In this document: positions 9,277 through 17,123 of the stretch, piece after piece
Layout: every line of letters begins with the position of its first letter
Numbering within the stretch: the first letter of the stretch is position 1
Assembly (NCBI RefSeq): GCF_014649815.1
Contig: NZ_BMTT01000010.1
Location: 124,001 to 188,000 of the forward strand
Direction of reading: 5' to 3'
From: Streptomyces mutabilis
GTDB taxonomy: Bacteria > Actinomycetota > Actinomycetes > Streptomycetales > Streptomycetaceae
DNA length: 64,000 nt
Notes under the pieces: model-generated
Told to the model about the DNA's origin: nothing
Databases searched by the model: none
What the model saw: the letters and a program-made list of their open reading frames with translations, nothing else
Translations under genes and position numbers: made by a program

Positions 9277-10250
9277 CGCACGGCTCCGCGATCGCCCTGA
9301 GCGCCCTGGGAGCCGGCGACCTGAGCGCCGTTCGTGCCGTCCGTGCCGTGCCGGTCGGCGGCGGGGAGGGCGTCGTCGTAGTGGCGGAGCATCAGCTCCT
9401 CCAGCGTCGGCGGGTGGCTGACCAGGCTGCGGATGCCGAACTCGGTGAGCTTGCGGACCGCGCCGTCGACCTCGCCGCCGTCGACGGCGAAGCGGACCCG
9501 GCCGTCGTCGGCCCGCAGGTCGTGGACGCCGGGCAGGGCCTCCAGGCCGGTGGCGGGGCGTTCGGTCTCCGCCTCGATGGTGGTGCGGGTCAGGTGCCGC
9601 AGCTCGCCGAGGGTGCCGGACTGGACGATCCGGCCGAGCCGGATGATGCTCACCCGGTCGGCGAGCTTCTCCACCTGGGCCAGGATGTGGCTGGAGAGCA
9701 GCACGGTCTTGCCGGCGGCCTTGGCCTCGGTGATGACGTCCTGGAAGACGACTTCCATGAGCGGGTCCAGGCCGGCGGTGGGCTCGTCCAGGAGCAGCAG
9801 TTCGGCGTCGGAGGCGAGCGCGGCGACGATGGCTACCTTCTGCCGGTTGCCCTTGGAGTACGCCCGGCCCTTCTTGGTGGGGTCCAGGCCGAACCGCTCG
9901 ACGAGCTCGGCCCGGCGCCGCACGTCCAGCCCGCCGCGCAGCCGCGCCAGCAGGTCGATGGCCTCGCCGCCGGTCAGGTTCGGCCACAGCTCGACGTCGC
10001 CGGGGACGTAGGCGAGGCGGCGGTGCAGGTCGACCGCCTGGGCCCACGGGTCCATGCCCAGAACCTGGGCGGCGCCGGAATCGGCCCGCAGCAGGCCGAG
10101 CAGGACGCGGATGGTGGTGGACTTGCCGGCGCCGTTGGGACCGAGGAAGCCGTGGACCTCGCCGGACTCGACGGCCAGGTCGAGGCCGTCCAGCGCGCGC
10201 GTCCGGCCGAAGGACTTGTGGAGTGCGGAGACGCTGATTGCCTTCGTCAT
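9273..10250 (-). CDS. ABC exporter ATP-binding protein
   Basis: Nucleotide-binding subunit of 325 residues, of the DrrA drug-exporter type. Walker A is GPNGAGKST (about 37), the Q loop follows, and Walker B is [15 protein letters not shown]; the signature loop reads YSKGNRQK, in which the usual LSGGQ is altered to YSKGN as in many DrrA-like proteins. A C-terminal extension of about 100 residues is of the DrrA type. It is first in the operon, upstream of the permease by a 4-base overlap, and divergent from the regulator at 10324 across a 73-base region that holds a palindrome. A role in drug or metabolite efflux is inferred. Confidence 0.94.
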   Translation of the reverse strand: MTKAISVSALHKSFGRTRALDGLDLAVESGEVHGFLGPNGAGKSTTIRVLLGLLRADSGAAQVLGMDPWAQAVDLHRRLAYVPGDVELWPNLTGGEAIDLLARLRGGLDVRRRAELVERFGLDPTKKGRAYSKGNRQKVAIVAALASDAELLLLDEPTAGLDPLMEVVFQDVITEAKAAGKTVLLSSHILAQVEKLADRVSIIRLGRIVQSGTLGELRHLTRTTIEAETERPATGLEALPGVHDLRADDGRVRFAVDGGEVDGAVRKLTEFGIRSLVSHPPTLEELMLRHYDDALPAADRHGTDGTNGAQVAGSQGAQGDRGAVR

Positions 10251-10270
10251 GATTCGGAACGTACGCTACT

Positions 10271-10286
10271 TTCACATATTTGTGAA
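10271..10286. promoter_or_regulatory. palindromic operator between exporter and regulator
   Basis: TTCACA-TATT-TGTGAA is a perfect 6-4-6 inverted repeat in an AT-rich patch between the divergent ABC exporter and the MarR/GbsR-like gene. Size and place fit a dimeric winged-helix repressor that controls both directions. Confidence 0.6.
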
Positions 10287-10323
10287 GTTAAGAAAGCGTC
10301 AGGATGTGAGGGATGATCGAAGC

Positions 10324-10830
10324 ATGAGGGAAGCAGCGGAGCCGACGGAGCGGGAACGCGACCCGGAGGCGGTGTCGAAGTTCGTGGAGGGCTTCGCCGC
10401 CCAGCTCGTCGAGGCCGGGATGCAGCGCATGCCGGCCCGGGTCTTCGCCGCGCTGCTGTCCTCCGACTCCGGCGCCCTGACCTCGGCCGAACTCGGCGCA
10501 CGGCTCCAGGTCAGCCCCGCCGCCGTCTCCGGTGCCGTGCGCTACCTCGCCCAGCAGCACATGGTCTCGCGCGAGCGTGAGCCGGGCTCGCGCCGGGAGC
10601 GGTACCGGGTGCACAGCGACCAGTGGTACGAGGCGCTCACCAACCGCGAGGCGGTCCTCAAGCGGTGGGAGAGCGCCCTGCGCGAGGGTGTGACCAGTCT
10701 CGGCGAGGACACCCCGGCGGGCCGCCGGATGGCTGAGACGCTCGCCTTCTTCGAGTTCGTCGACGGGGAGATCGTCGCGATGATGGAGCGCTGGCGGGTG
10801 CACCGGGAGGAGCGGTTCGGGCGGCGCTGA
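10324..10830 (+). CDS. MarR/GbsR-like winged-helix regulator
   Basis: Cytoplasmic dimeric repressor of 168 residues with a winged helix-turn-helix centred on LTSAELGARLQVSPAAVSGA (about 50-70), a wing containing REREPGSRRERY, and a long C-terminal dimerisation helix ending MERWRVHREER. Family is GbsR/MarR-like. The ATG at 10324 was chosen because it starts the conserved part and lies just beyond the divergent operator. Tail-to-tail with the gene at 10856. It probably represses the ABC exporter and itself and is released by an exported compound; the ligand is unknown. Confidence 0.88.
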   Translation: MREAAEPTERERDPEAVSKFVEGFAAQLVEAGMQRMPARVFAALLSSDSGALTSAELGARLQVSPAAVSGAVRYLAQQHMVSREREPGSRRERYRVHSDQWYEALTNREAVLKRWESALREGVTSLGEDTPAGRRMAETLAFFEFVDGEIVAMMERWRVHREERFGRR

Positions 10831-10855
10831 CGGCCGGCGTTCCCGTCCACCCGTC

Positions 10856-11791
10856 CTACCCCGCCGGCAGCGTCAGCCCCCAGGCCCCCTCCCGCACCAC
10901 CCACGTCCGCGTCCCCACCGGCCCCGACACCACCGCGTCGGCCCGGTACCGGAAGTGCGCCCCCGACACGGTCACCGTCCGCCCCCGCGCCGTCAGCGGC
11001 GCCGCCTCCGCGCCCACCGGCAGTGGCCGCACCTCCACCTCGGCCACTCCGCCGGCGCCCGGCATCACCGAGACTCCCTCGACCGGCTGGTCCAGGTCCA
11101 CCAGCGTCACCCCGTCGACCTCCACCCGCAGCCGGGAAGGACCGGCCGACCCCGTGGCCGCCGCGGCCCGGACCGGCCGTGAGGAGGCCAGCGTCCGGAC
11201 GAGGGACTGACAGGTCCGCAGCCAGGGACGGGCCGAGGCGGACGTCGAGCGCGACCCGCCCGGTCCGGTTTCACCACCCAGCCCCATCCCGTCGTCCCCA
11301 TGCTCGCCCTCCGCCGCCCCGACCGGCGGAATGCCAACCGCCCCCAGCACCACCCCGTCACTGTCGTCGACGAGCAGGTCCAGGCGCCGTTCGGTCCCGT
11401 CCAGCACCGCCCGCGCCGCCGCCACCGCGCCCGACGGCAGCCCGAGCGAACGGGTCAGGCCCAGCACCGGCCCCACCGGCACCACGGACAGCGCGCACGC
11501 CGCCAGCTCCCGGTGCCGGTGCAGCAGGCCCACGGCACGCAGCAGCGCCCGGTCGTCGCCGACCACCACCGGCCGCCGCGAACCCCGCCGCCGCAGTGCC
11601 CGCGCGAACTCCTCCGGACCGTCCGGCAGACACACCTTCGTACTCGACGCACCCGCGCTGAGCACGTCTTTCGCGATCCGGACGGACTCCCCGTCCGTCC
11701 GCCGGGCGACCGGATCCACGACCACCAGAAGCTGATCGGGCATCGCGGAAGAAGGGCCGGAAGTTCTCGCGGAAGTCGCCACCTCGGCCAT
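10856..11791 (-). CDS. diacylglycerol kinase catalytic-domain protein
   Basis: Protein of 311 residues with an N-terminal fold like diacylglycerol/NAD kinases: [14 protein letters not shown] (about 23) is the first nucleotide-binding strand, then [19 protein letters not shown] resembles the GGDGT loop, here changed to GDDRA, and [16 protein letters not shown] resembles the G(T)xNDFAR strand. Two of the three signature motifs are therefore degenerate, so it may be a lipid-binding paralogue without kinase activity. Start ATG at 11791; an in-frame ATG at 11743 is an alternative. Divergent from purA with a hairpin in between. Confidence 0.7.
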   Translation of the reverse strand: MAEVATSARTSGPSSAMPDQLLVVVDPVARRTDGESVRIAKDVLSAGASSTKVCLPDGPEEFARALRRRGSRRPVVVGDDRALLRAVGLLHRHRELAACALSVVPVGPVLGLTRSLGLPSGAVAAARAVLDGTERRLDLLVDDSDGVVLGAVGIPPVGAAEGEHGDDGMGLGGETGPGGSRSTSASARPWLRTCQSLVRTLASSRPVRAAAATGSAGPSRLRVEVDGVTLVDLDQPVEGVSVMPGAGGVAEVEVRPLPVGAEAAPLTARGRTVTVSGAHFRYRADAVVSGPVGTRTWVVREGAWGLTLPAG

Positions 11792-11824
11792 GCCTCGCTT
11801 CCTCGGGTAGCATCTTTGTGCAAG

Positions 11825-11852
11825 AGCCCCTTGCGCTATTGCGCCAGGGGCT
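11825..11852 (+). promoter_or_regulatory. hairpin in the purA upstream region
   Basis: AGCCCCTTGCGC (11825-11836) pairs with GCGCCAGGGGCT (11841-11852) with one mismatch and a TATT loop. It sits between two divergent genes, so it cannot terminate either of them; if purA transcription starts upstream it would be a leader hairpin about 125 bases ahead of the GTG. Confidence 0.45.
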
Positions 11853-11976
11853 TCGTCTATTCCGGGGCATCCGGTCCGACGGTTGGCGGCCAACGACGGT
11901 CGCGGTGTACGTGGCGGAAACCCACCTCATACGCCCTCGACCATGGACATGCCCCGCCCGGAAGGGGTGTACGCGC

Positions 11977-13260
11977 GTGCCCGCACTTGTGCTGCTCGGT
12001 GCTCAGTGGGGTGACGAAGGCAAGGGAAAGGCGACGGACCTGCTCGGTGGTTCCGTCGACTATGTGGTGCGCTACCAGGGCGGCAACAACGCCGGCCACA
12101 CGGTAGTCGTGGGCGACCAGAAGTACGCCCTCCACCTGCTCCCTTCCGGGATTCTCTCCCCCGGCTGCACGCCGGTCATCGGTAACGGCGTCGTCGTCGA
12201 CCCGTCGGTCCTGTTCTCCGAGCTGAGCGGGCTGAACGAGCGAGGCGTCGACACGTCCAAGCTCCTGATCAGCGGAAACGCGCACATCATCACGCCGTAC
12301 AACGTGACCGTCGACAAGGTGACGGAGCGCTTCCTCGGCAAGCGCAAGATCGGTACCACCGGTCGCGGCATCGGCCCGACCTACGCCGACAAGATCAATC
12401 GCGTCGGCATCCGCGTCCAGGACCTCTACGACGAGTCGATCCTCACCCAGAAGGTCGAAGCGGCGCTGGACGTCAAGAACCAGATGCTCACCAAGCTCTA
12501 CAACCGCCGGGCGATCGCCACCGGCCAGGTCGTCGAGGAGCTGCTGGGCTACGCGGACAAGCTCGCGCCCTACGTCGCCGACACCGTCCTGGTCCTCAAC
12601 CAGGCCCTCGACGACGACAAGGTGGTCCTCTTCGAGGGCGGCCAGGGCACGCTGCTCGACATCGACCACGGCACGTACCCCTTCGTCACCTCGTCGAACC
12701 CGACCGCGGGCGGCGCCTGCACCGGCGCCGGCGTGGGCCCGACGAAGATCAGCCGGGTCATCGGCATCCTCAAGGCGTACACGACCCGCGTCGGCGCCGG
12801 ACCGTTCCCGACGGAGCTGTTCGACGAGGACGGCGAAGCCCTGCGCCGCATCGGCGGCGAGCGCGGCGTCACCACCGGCCGCGACCGGCGCTGCGGCTGG
12901 TTCGACGCGGTGATCGCCCGCTACGCCACCCGCGTCAACGGCCTCACCGACTTCTTCCTCACCAAGCTCGACGTCCTCACCGGCTGGGAGCGGATCCCGG
13001 TCTGCGTGGCGTACGAGATCGACGGCAAGCGCGTCGAGGAGCTGCCGTACTCGCAGTCCGACTTCCACCACGCGAAGCCGGTCTACGAGATGCTGCCCGG
13101 CTGGAGCGAGGACATCAGCAAGGCGAAGTCGTTCGCCGAGCTGCCGAAGAACGCCCAGGCGTACGTCAAGGCGCTGGAGGAGATGTCCGGCGCCCCGATC
13201 TCCGCGATCGGCGTCGGTCCGGGCCGGGACGAGACGATCGAGATCAACTCGTTCCTGTAG
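11977..13260 (+). CDS. purA: adenylosuccinate synthetase
   Basis: Catalyses GTP-dependent conversion of IMP and aspartate to adenylosuccinate, the first committed step to AMP. At 427 residues it has the family's full length. The P-loop [11 protein letters not shown] (about 8-18) with catalytic Asp, the switch NNAGHTV with catalytic His, the IMP-binding GTTGRGIGP and the [14 protein letters not shown] segment are all present. The GTG at 11977 was chosen because the conserved protein begins there ([12 protein letters not shown]) with GGAAGGGG upstream. A strong hairpin follows the stop. Confidence 0.98.
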   Translation: MPALVLLGAQWGDEGKGKATDLLGGSVDYVVRYQGGNNAGHTVVVGDQKYALHLLPSGILSPGCTPVIGNGVVVDPSVLFSELSGLNERGVDTSKLLISGNAHIITPYNVTVDKVTERFLGKRKIGTTGRGIGPTYADKINRVGIRVQDLYDESILTQKVEAALDVKNQMLTKLYNRRAIATGQVVEELLGYADKLAPYVADTVLVLNQALDDDKVVLFEGGQGTLLDIDHGTYPFVTSSNPTAGGACTGAGVGPTKISRVIGILKAYTTRVGAGPFPTELFDEDGEALRRIGGERGVTTGRDRRCGWFDAVIARYATRVNGLTDFFLTKLDVLTGWERIPVCVAYEIDGKRVEELPYSQSDFHHAKPVYEMLPGWSEDISKAKSFAELPKNAQAYVKALEEMSGAPISAIGVGPGRDETIEINSFL

Positions 13261-13277
13261 GAACGGCGGCGGACAGT

Positions 13278-13310
13278 GGCGGCCGGGGCCCGAGCGGGGT
13301 CCCGGCCGCC
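13278..13310 (+). terminator. purA terminator
   Basis: Thirteen-bp stem, GGCGGCCGGGGCC (13278-13290) with GGTCCCGGCCGCC (13298-13310), broken only by one G-T pair, loop of seven. It begins 17 bases after the purA stop. Confidence 0.7.
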
Positions 13311-13377
13311 GCCGTCCGCCCGACGGATACGCTGGCGGTTGCCAGCAGCGGACAGACAGCGCGGAGTGGATCGGAAC

Positions 13378-13869
13378 ATGCGGAAGCCCACCACCCGGAT
13401 GTGGATCGGGTCGGCCGTCGCGGTCGTCGCCGTCACCGGCGGGCTCCTCTACGTCGACGGCCACCGCGTCTCCGCCGCCCCGCACGCCGACGACGCCAAG
13501 TGCGACAAGGTGGTCGACCGCCTTCCCGACGACATACCCGGCGCCTCGCGCGATTGGGCCCTCGGCGACGGCGTTGCCGCCTGGGGCGGCCAGAAGGCGG
13601 TGCTCCGCTGCGGCGCCGAGGAACTGCCGCCGAACATCAACCTCTGCGTCACCGTCGACGACGTCGACTGGGTCCTGGACGAGGAGCGGCTCAAGCGCGA
13701 CGGTGTGAGCGTCCTGCGGACGTACGGGCGCTCCCCGGCCGTCGAGTTCACGTACACGGGGCCGCGCGAGGAGGTGGGTGGCATCCTCACCGCGCTGGGT
13801 CCCGCCGTGAAGTGGCTCCCGCAGGAGCGGAAGTGCGTCGGCCTCCAGGACGCCGACGTCGTGCTGTAG
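13378..13869 (+). CDS. DUF3515 family secreted or membrane-anchored protein
   Basis: Protein of 163 residues with a short basic N terminus and one hydrophobic segment (about 10-27), then an extracytoplasmic domain. The domain shows the DUF3515 pattern: a Cys-led start (CDKVVDRLPDDI), a central AVLRCGAE, a VDDVDW segment, TYGRSPAVEF and a C-terminal Cys. Function of the family is not established. ATG at 13378 follows the purA terminator. It is likely transcribed alone. Confidence 0.75.
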   Translation: MRKPTTRMWIGSAVAVVAVTGGLLYVDGHRVSAAPHADDAKCDKVVDRLPDDIPGASRDWALGDGVAAWGGQKAVLRCGAEELPPNINLCVTVDDVDWVLDEERLKRDGVSVLRTYGRSPAVEFTYTGPREEVGGILTALGPAVKWLPQERKCVGLQDADVVL

Positions 13870-13940
13870 CCGTTGACGCCCGGTAGCCGTTCGGCCCCCT
13901 TCGCCGGGCGCCTAAGCGGGGCGTGGTGTCGGATCGTGGC

Positions 13941-14141
13941 ATGACCGACCGTGACCGCGCCGCTTCCTGCCAGGGCCCGTACGGTGGGGAGGGCGACCCG
14001 GGGGACTGCGGTGACCCGGCCCGCTTCGAGGTCGCCCGGTACCGCAGGACGCCGCTGCGGGTGTGCCCCGTGCACCTGGGGCCGTCCCTGCTGCTGGCGG
14101 ACGCGGTGCTCTGGCCGCCGGGAATCATCCTGATTCGCTGA
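13941..14141 (+). CDS. small cysteine-containing hypothetical protein
   Basis: Short frame of 66 codons with good third-position GC bias; a GTG at 13923 would add six residues. It holds three Cys (CQGPYGG, DCGDP and RVCPVHLG) and a hydrophobic end (LLLADAVLWPPGIILI). The first two Cys with the CPVH pair could bind a metal, but no family is recognised. The stop is directly followed by the frame of the sigma factor. Function unknown, and it may not be a gene. Confidence 0.45.
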   Translation: MTDRDRAASCQGPYGGEGDPGDCGDPARFEVARYRRTPLRVCPVHLGPSLLLADAVLWPPGIILIR

Positions 14142-14198
14142 ATGCGCCGGGCGTCCGAGTGGTTCACTTGGGTGGCCCCGGAGCGGGGCCTCGAGGAC

Positions 14199-15164
14199 AT
14201 GGAGGGATGTCGTACGGTGCCCGGACGATCCGATGACCGCCCCGAGCGCCGGTACGACGGCCGATCCGACGCGATGGCGCAGCGCTTCGAGCAGGACCGT
14301 CCCCGGCTGCGCGCCGTCGCGTACCGCATCCTCGGCTCCCTCGGCGAGGCCGACGACGCGCTCCAGGAGGCCTGGCTGCGCGCCGACCGCGCGGACACCT
14401 CCGAGGTGGAGAACCTCTCCGGCTGGCTCACCACCGTCGTCGCCCGGGTCTGCCTCAACATGCTGCGCACTCGCGACACCCGCCGCGAGGAGCCCCTGGA
14501 CGACGGGACGGGCCGGGGACCGGCAGCCACCGCACACTCCGTGACCGGCGTCGGCTCCCCGCCCGCCGATCCCGCGGAGGAGGCACAGCTCGCCGACGAG
14601 GTCGGGTTCGCGCTGCTGATCGTCCTGGACAGCCTGGGCCCCGCGGAACGGCTCGCCTTCGTCCTGCACGACATGTTCGACGTGCCCTTCGGCGACATCG
14701 CCGCGATGCTTGACAAGACCCCCGCCGCCACCCGCCAGCTGGCCAGCCGCGCCCGCCGCCGGGTCCGGGGCGTCCCCGCGCCCGACGCCGACCTGCCCCG
14801 CCGGCGCCGTGCGGTCGACGCCTACCTGGCGGCCACCCGCGGCGGCGACTTCGACGCGCTGGTCTCCCTGCTCCACCCGGACGTGGTCCTGCGTGCCGAC
14901 GCGGCGGTCGTCCCGACGCCCGAGCCCATCGCCGTCACCGGCGTCGAGCAGGTCGCCAGGGGAGCGATGGCCTCGATGGCGCGGGCACGGCTCACCGGCG
15001 TGGTCGCGGTGGACGGCCGGGTCGGCCTTGCCATGGCCGAGAACGGCAGGCTGCGCGTGGTGCTCCGCTTCACCTTCGCGGACGACGGTCTCATCACCGG
15101 CATCGACGTGATCGCGGAGCCGGACCGACTGGGCGAACTGTGCATCTCGGGCATAGGTGCATAG
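14199..15164 (+). CDS. ECF41-like sigma factor with SnoaL-like C-terminal domain
   Basis: Extracytoplasmic-function sigma factor with region 2 (RLRAVAYRILGSLGEADDAL, then VENLSGWLTTVVARVCLN) and region 4 (LGPAERLAFVLHDMFDVPFG), linked to a C-terminal NTF2/SnoaL-like domain (about 200-321). This layout is that of the ECF41/SigJ group, in which the extra domain tunes activity in place of an anti-sigma factor. The start is uncertain: ATG 14199 is given, ATG 14274 (MAQRFEQD) is equally possible, and upstream starts exist. The usual ECF41 neighbour (an oxidoreductase or decarboxylase) is missing; a 96-residue protein follows instead. Confidence 0.9.
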   Translation: MEGCRTVPGRSDDRPERRYDGRSDAMAQRFEQDRPRLRAVAYRILGSLGEADDALQEAWLRADRADTSEVENLSGWLTTVVARVCLNMLRTRDTRREEPLDDGTGRGPAATAHSVTGVGSPPADPAEEAQLADEVGFALLIVLDSLGPAERLAFVLHDMFDVPFGDIAAMLDKTPAATRQLASRARRRVRGVPAPDADLPRRRRAVDAYLAATRGGDFDALVSLLHPDVVLRADAAVVPTPEPIAVTGVEQVARGAMASMARARLTGVVAVDGRVGLAMAENGRLRVVLRFTFADDGLITGIDVIAEPDRLGELCISGIGA

Positions 15165-15207
15165 GCTGAAGCTGTACACGTCGCGCCGGCAGAAGAAGGT
15201 GAGTGCG

Positions 15208-15498
15208 ATGCGTGTGCTGCTCAAGGCGACGCTGGACACCGAGAAGTCGAACGAGGTGATCCGCAGCGGCAGGATGGCGGACCTGATCAAGGAGACCGTC
15301 GACCACATCAAGCCGGAGGCCGCTTACTTCGGGACCATCGGCGGACGGCGGACCGCCCTGATGGTCTTCGACATGCAGGACAGCTCGCAGATGCCGCCGA
15401 TCGGCGAACCGTTCTTCATGGAGCTGAACGCCGAGGTCGACGTCTGTCCGATCATGAACGGCGACGACCTGGCGAAGGGGCTGTCCCAGCTGCGCTGA
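15208..15498 (+). CDS. small conserved hypothetical protein
   Basis: Protein of 96 residues starting at ATG 15208 after a GAAGGTGAG site. The sequence (ATLDTEKSNEVIRSGRM, then EAAYFGTIGGRRTALMVFDM and FFMELNAEVDVCPIMNGDDL) looks like a ferredoxin-like alpha-beta fold of the DUF3303/Dabb kind. It lies 43 bases after the ECF41-like sigma factor in the same direction, so it may be a target or partner of it. No enzymatic role can be assigned. Confidence 0.7.
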   Translation: MRVLLKATLDTEKSNEVIRSGRMADLIKETVDHIKPEAAYFGTIGGRRTALMVFDMQDSSQMPPIGEPFFMELNAEVDVCPIMNGDDLAKGLSQLR

Positions 15499-15513
15499 CC
15501 GCCCGTCGGTGGA

Positions 15514-16179
15514 TCAGCTGAACACGATCATCGATCCCTGCGCCAGGCTCCGCGTGGCGGCCGCGTGCAGGCCCAGCCACACGTGACGCTCACGGGCGAA
15601 GGGGCTCGCGTCGTACGGCGCGGGAACGGCCGGTTCCTCCAGCTCCGTCGGGCCGAGCGGCGGCGCCGGGGGTGCCGGGGGATTGGCGGGGTCGATGCCG
15701 AGGACCGGCGCGACGGCCTCCAGTTCCCGCAGCAGGGTGTGCGAGGAGCCCAAGGGGCCGTTCCCCGCCAGCAGTTCGTCGCTGGAGAGCGGGTGAGGGA
15801 AGTCCACGGGCACGTAGGCGCCCGCGTGGTCGTAGTGCCAGACCAGGTGCGACTGCTGGGCCGTCGCCTCGAACATTTCCAGCAACTGCTCGTAGTCACC
15901 GCCGAGTTCGTCCACCGGCGTCACGGGGAGCCCGCAGACCTGGAGCAGGTACGCCCGGCGCAGGAAGTGCAGGGCGTCGTAGTCGAATCCGGCCACCGGA
16001 GCGACCTCACCGGACAGTCCCGGCATGTACTGGTACACCGGCACCGGCGGCAGCCCGGCCTCGGCGAGCACCTTGTCGTATTGCGCGAGTTCCTCGGCGA
16101 ACGGGTTGTCCGGGGTGTGGCACAAGACGTCGACGAGCGGTACCAGCCACAGGTCACAGGCCAAAAGAGGGCTCCTCAC
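15514..16179 (-). CDS. hypothetical protein
   Basis: Protein of 221 residues from a GTG at 16179; a TTG at 16164 is better placed after GAGGAG and would give 216 residues beginning LACDLWLVPLV. No family is recognised. Features seen are an acidic composition, a Pro-rich linker (PPAPPAPPLGP near residue 170) and a C-terminal helix HVWLGLHAAATRSLAQGSM. It is convergent with the 96-residue protein (15 bases apart) and upstream of the GntR gene stop in the opposite sense of transcription, so probably monocistronic. Confidence 0.65.
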   Translation of the reverse strand: MRSPLLACDLWLVPLVDVLCHTPDNPFAEELAQYDKVLAEAGLPPVPVYQYMPGLSGEVAPVAGFDYDALHFLRRAYLLQVCGLPVTPVDELGGDYEQLLEMFEATAQQSHLVWHYDHAGAYVPVDFPHPLSSDELLAGNGPLGSSHTLLRELEAVAPVLGIDPANPPAPPAPPLGPTELEEPAVPAPYDASPFARERHVWLGLHAAATRSLAQGSMIVFS

Positions 16180-16282
16180 ACAGCACGGTGGGCGGACGGG
16201 ACGGTTCGGAAGCGTAGTCGGTGCGCGGTGCGTGCAGATCCCATACCCATCTGGGGCCCGGCCACGACACCTCAGGCGTTGG

Positions 16283-16984
16283 TCATCGCCGGGCGAGCCG
16301 CTCGATCAGTGCGAGCGAGTGGGCGTTGTACGCGTCGATCAGCGCACGGGCGGCCGGGGCGTCGTGGCGGGCGAGGGCGTCGACCAGTTCGGTGTGCCCG
16401 GCCCACAGGGCGCCGCGCAGGTCGCTGAGCCGGCGCAGGTGCTGCACCGTGCACACCCAGCTCTGCACGCGCAGCCGGTGCAGGAAGTCGGCGAGGTAGG
16501 GGTTGCCGAAGAGCACGGCCAGCTCGCGCCAGTAGCGCAGGTCGTAGCCGATGAGGACGGTCAGGTCCCCGGCCGCGGCGGCGCGCTGGGCCTCCTCGCC
16601 GCGTCGGCGTACCCCGGCGAGCGCGGCGGCGACCCGCGGGGCGTCCGGGGCCGGTCCGCCCCGCCGGGCGCCTTCGAGGGCGAGGAACATGCCGCCGATG
16701 ACGAGACTGCGGGCCTCGACCATGCCGCGGAAGTCGTCGACCGAGTACTCGTGCACGCGGAACCCGCGGTGGTGGTCGGCCTCGAGCAGCCCTTGCGCGG
16801 ACAGGTCCACCAGCGCCTCGCGCACGGGCGTCGCGGACACCCCGTACTGCTCGGCGATCTCCTTGACCGTGAACTCCTGCCCCGGCTGGAGCCGCCCGGC
16901 CAGGACCTCGTCGCGGAGCGCGTCGGCGATCTGCTGCCGCAGGGTGCTGCGCGTGACGGCACCGGTGTGGCTGGGGCCGGGCAT
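16283..16984 (-). CDS. GntR-family regulator (FadR/VanR subfamily, FCD domain)
   Basis: Ligand-responsive DNA-binding protein of 233 residues. Winged helix about 8-72 with the GntR signature GVSATPVREALVDLSAQGLL; C-terminal all-helical FCD domain (about 80-230) with the metal-binding pattern DLRYW ... HLRRL ... HTELVDALARHD. ATG at 16984; upstream in-frame starts at 17050 lie inside the dyad region and are less likely. It lies directly downstream of the class III aminotransferase on the same strand, and probably controls that gene or itself through the nested palindromes at 17022-17078. Confidence 0.92.
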   Translation of the reverse strand: MPGPSHTGAVTRSTLRQQIADALRDEVLAGRLQPGQEFTVKEIAEQYGVSATPVREALVDLSAQGLLEADHHRGFRVHEYSVDDFRGMVEARSLVIGGMFLALEGARRGGPAPDAPRVAAALAGVRRRGEEAQRAAAAGDLTVLIGYDLRYWRELAVLFGNPYLADFLHRLRVQSWVCTVQHLRRLSDLRGALWAGHTELVDALARHDAPAARALIDAYNAHSLALIERLARR

Positions 16985-17021
16985 GGTCGGGCGGTCTCCT
17001 CGTCGCGTACGGGGGGCGAAC

Positions 17022-17078
17022 TCGTACACACGTCCGTGGCGTGCTCGCACACACGTCTACGGTGTACGAGCACGCCAC
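17022..17078. promoter_or_regulatory. nested inverted repeats upstream of the GntR gene
   Basis: A perfect 12-bp inverted repeat, GTGGCGTGCTCG (17036-17047) and CGAGCACGCCAC (17067-17078), is interleaved with a second, TCGTACAC (17022-17029) and GTGTACGA (17063-17070). Place and size fit a double operator for the GntR regulator; the first repeat could alternatively end the aminotransferase transcript. Confidence 0.55.
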
Positions 17079-17123
17079 CTTACGCGCTCGGGTCGCTTCG
17101 CTGCCCGTATGCGGGCAGGTCCC

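Noticed and set aside
7603-10275. One 890-codon frame spanning ABC permease and ATPase region
   Set aside because: The upper third lies in another frame over the real ATPase gene; the permease starts at ATG 9276 with a 4-base overlap.
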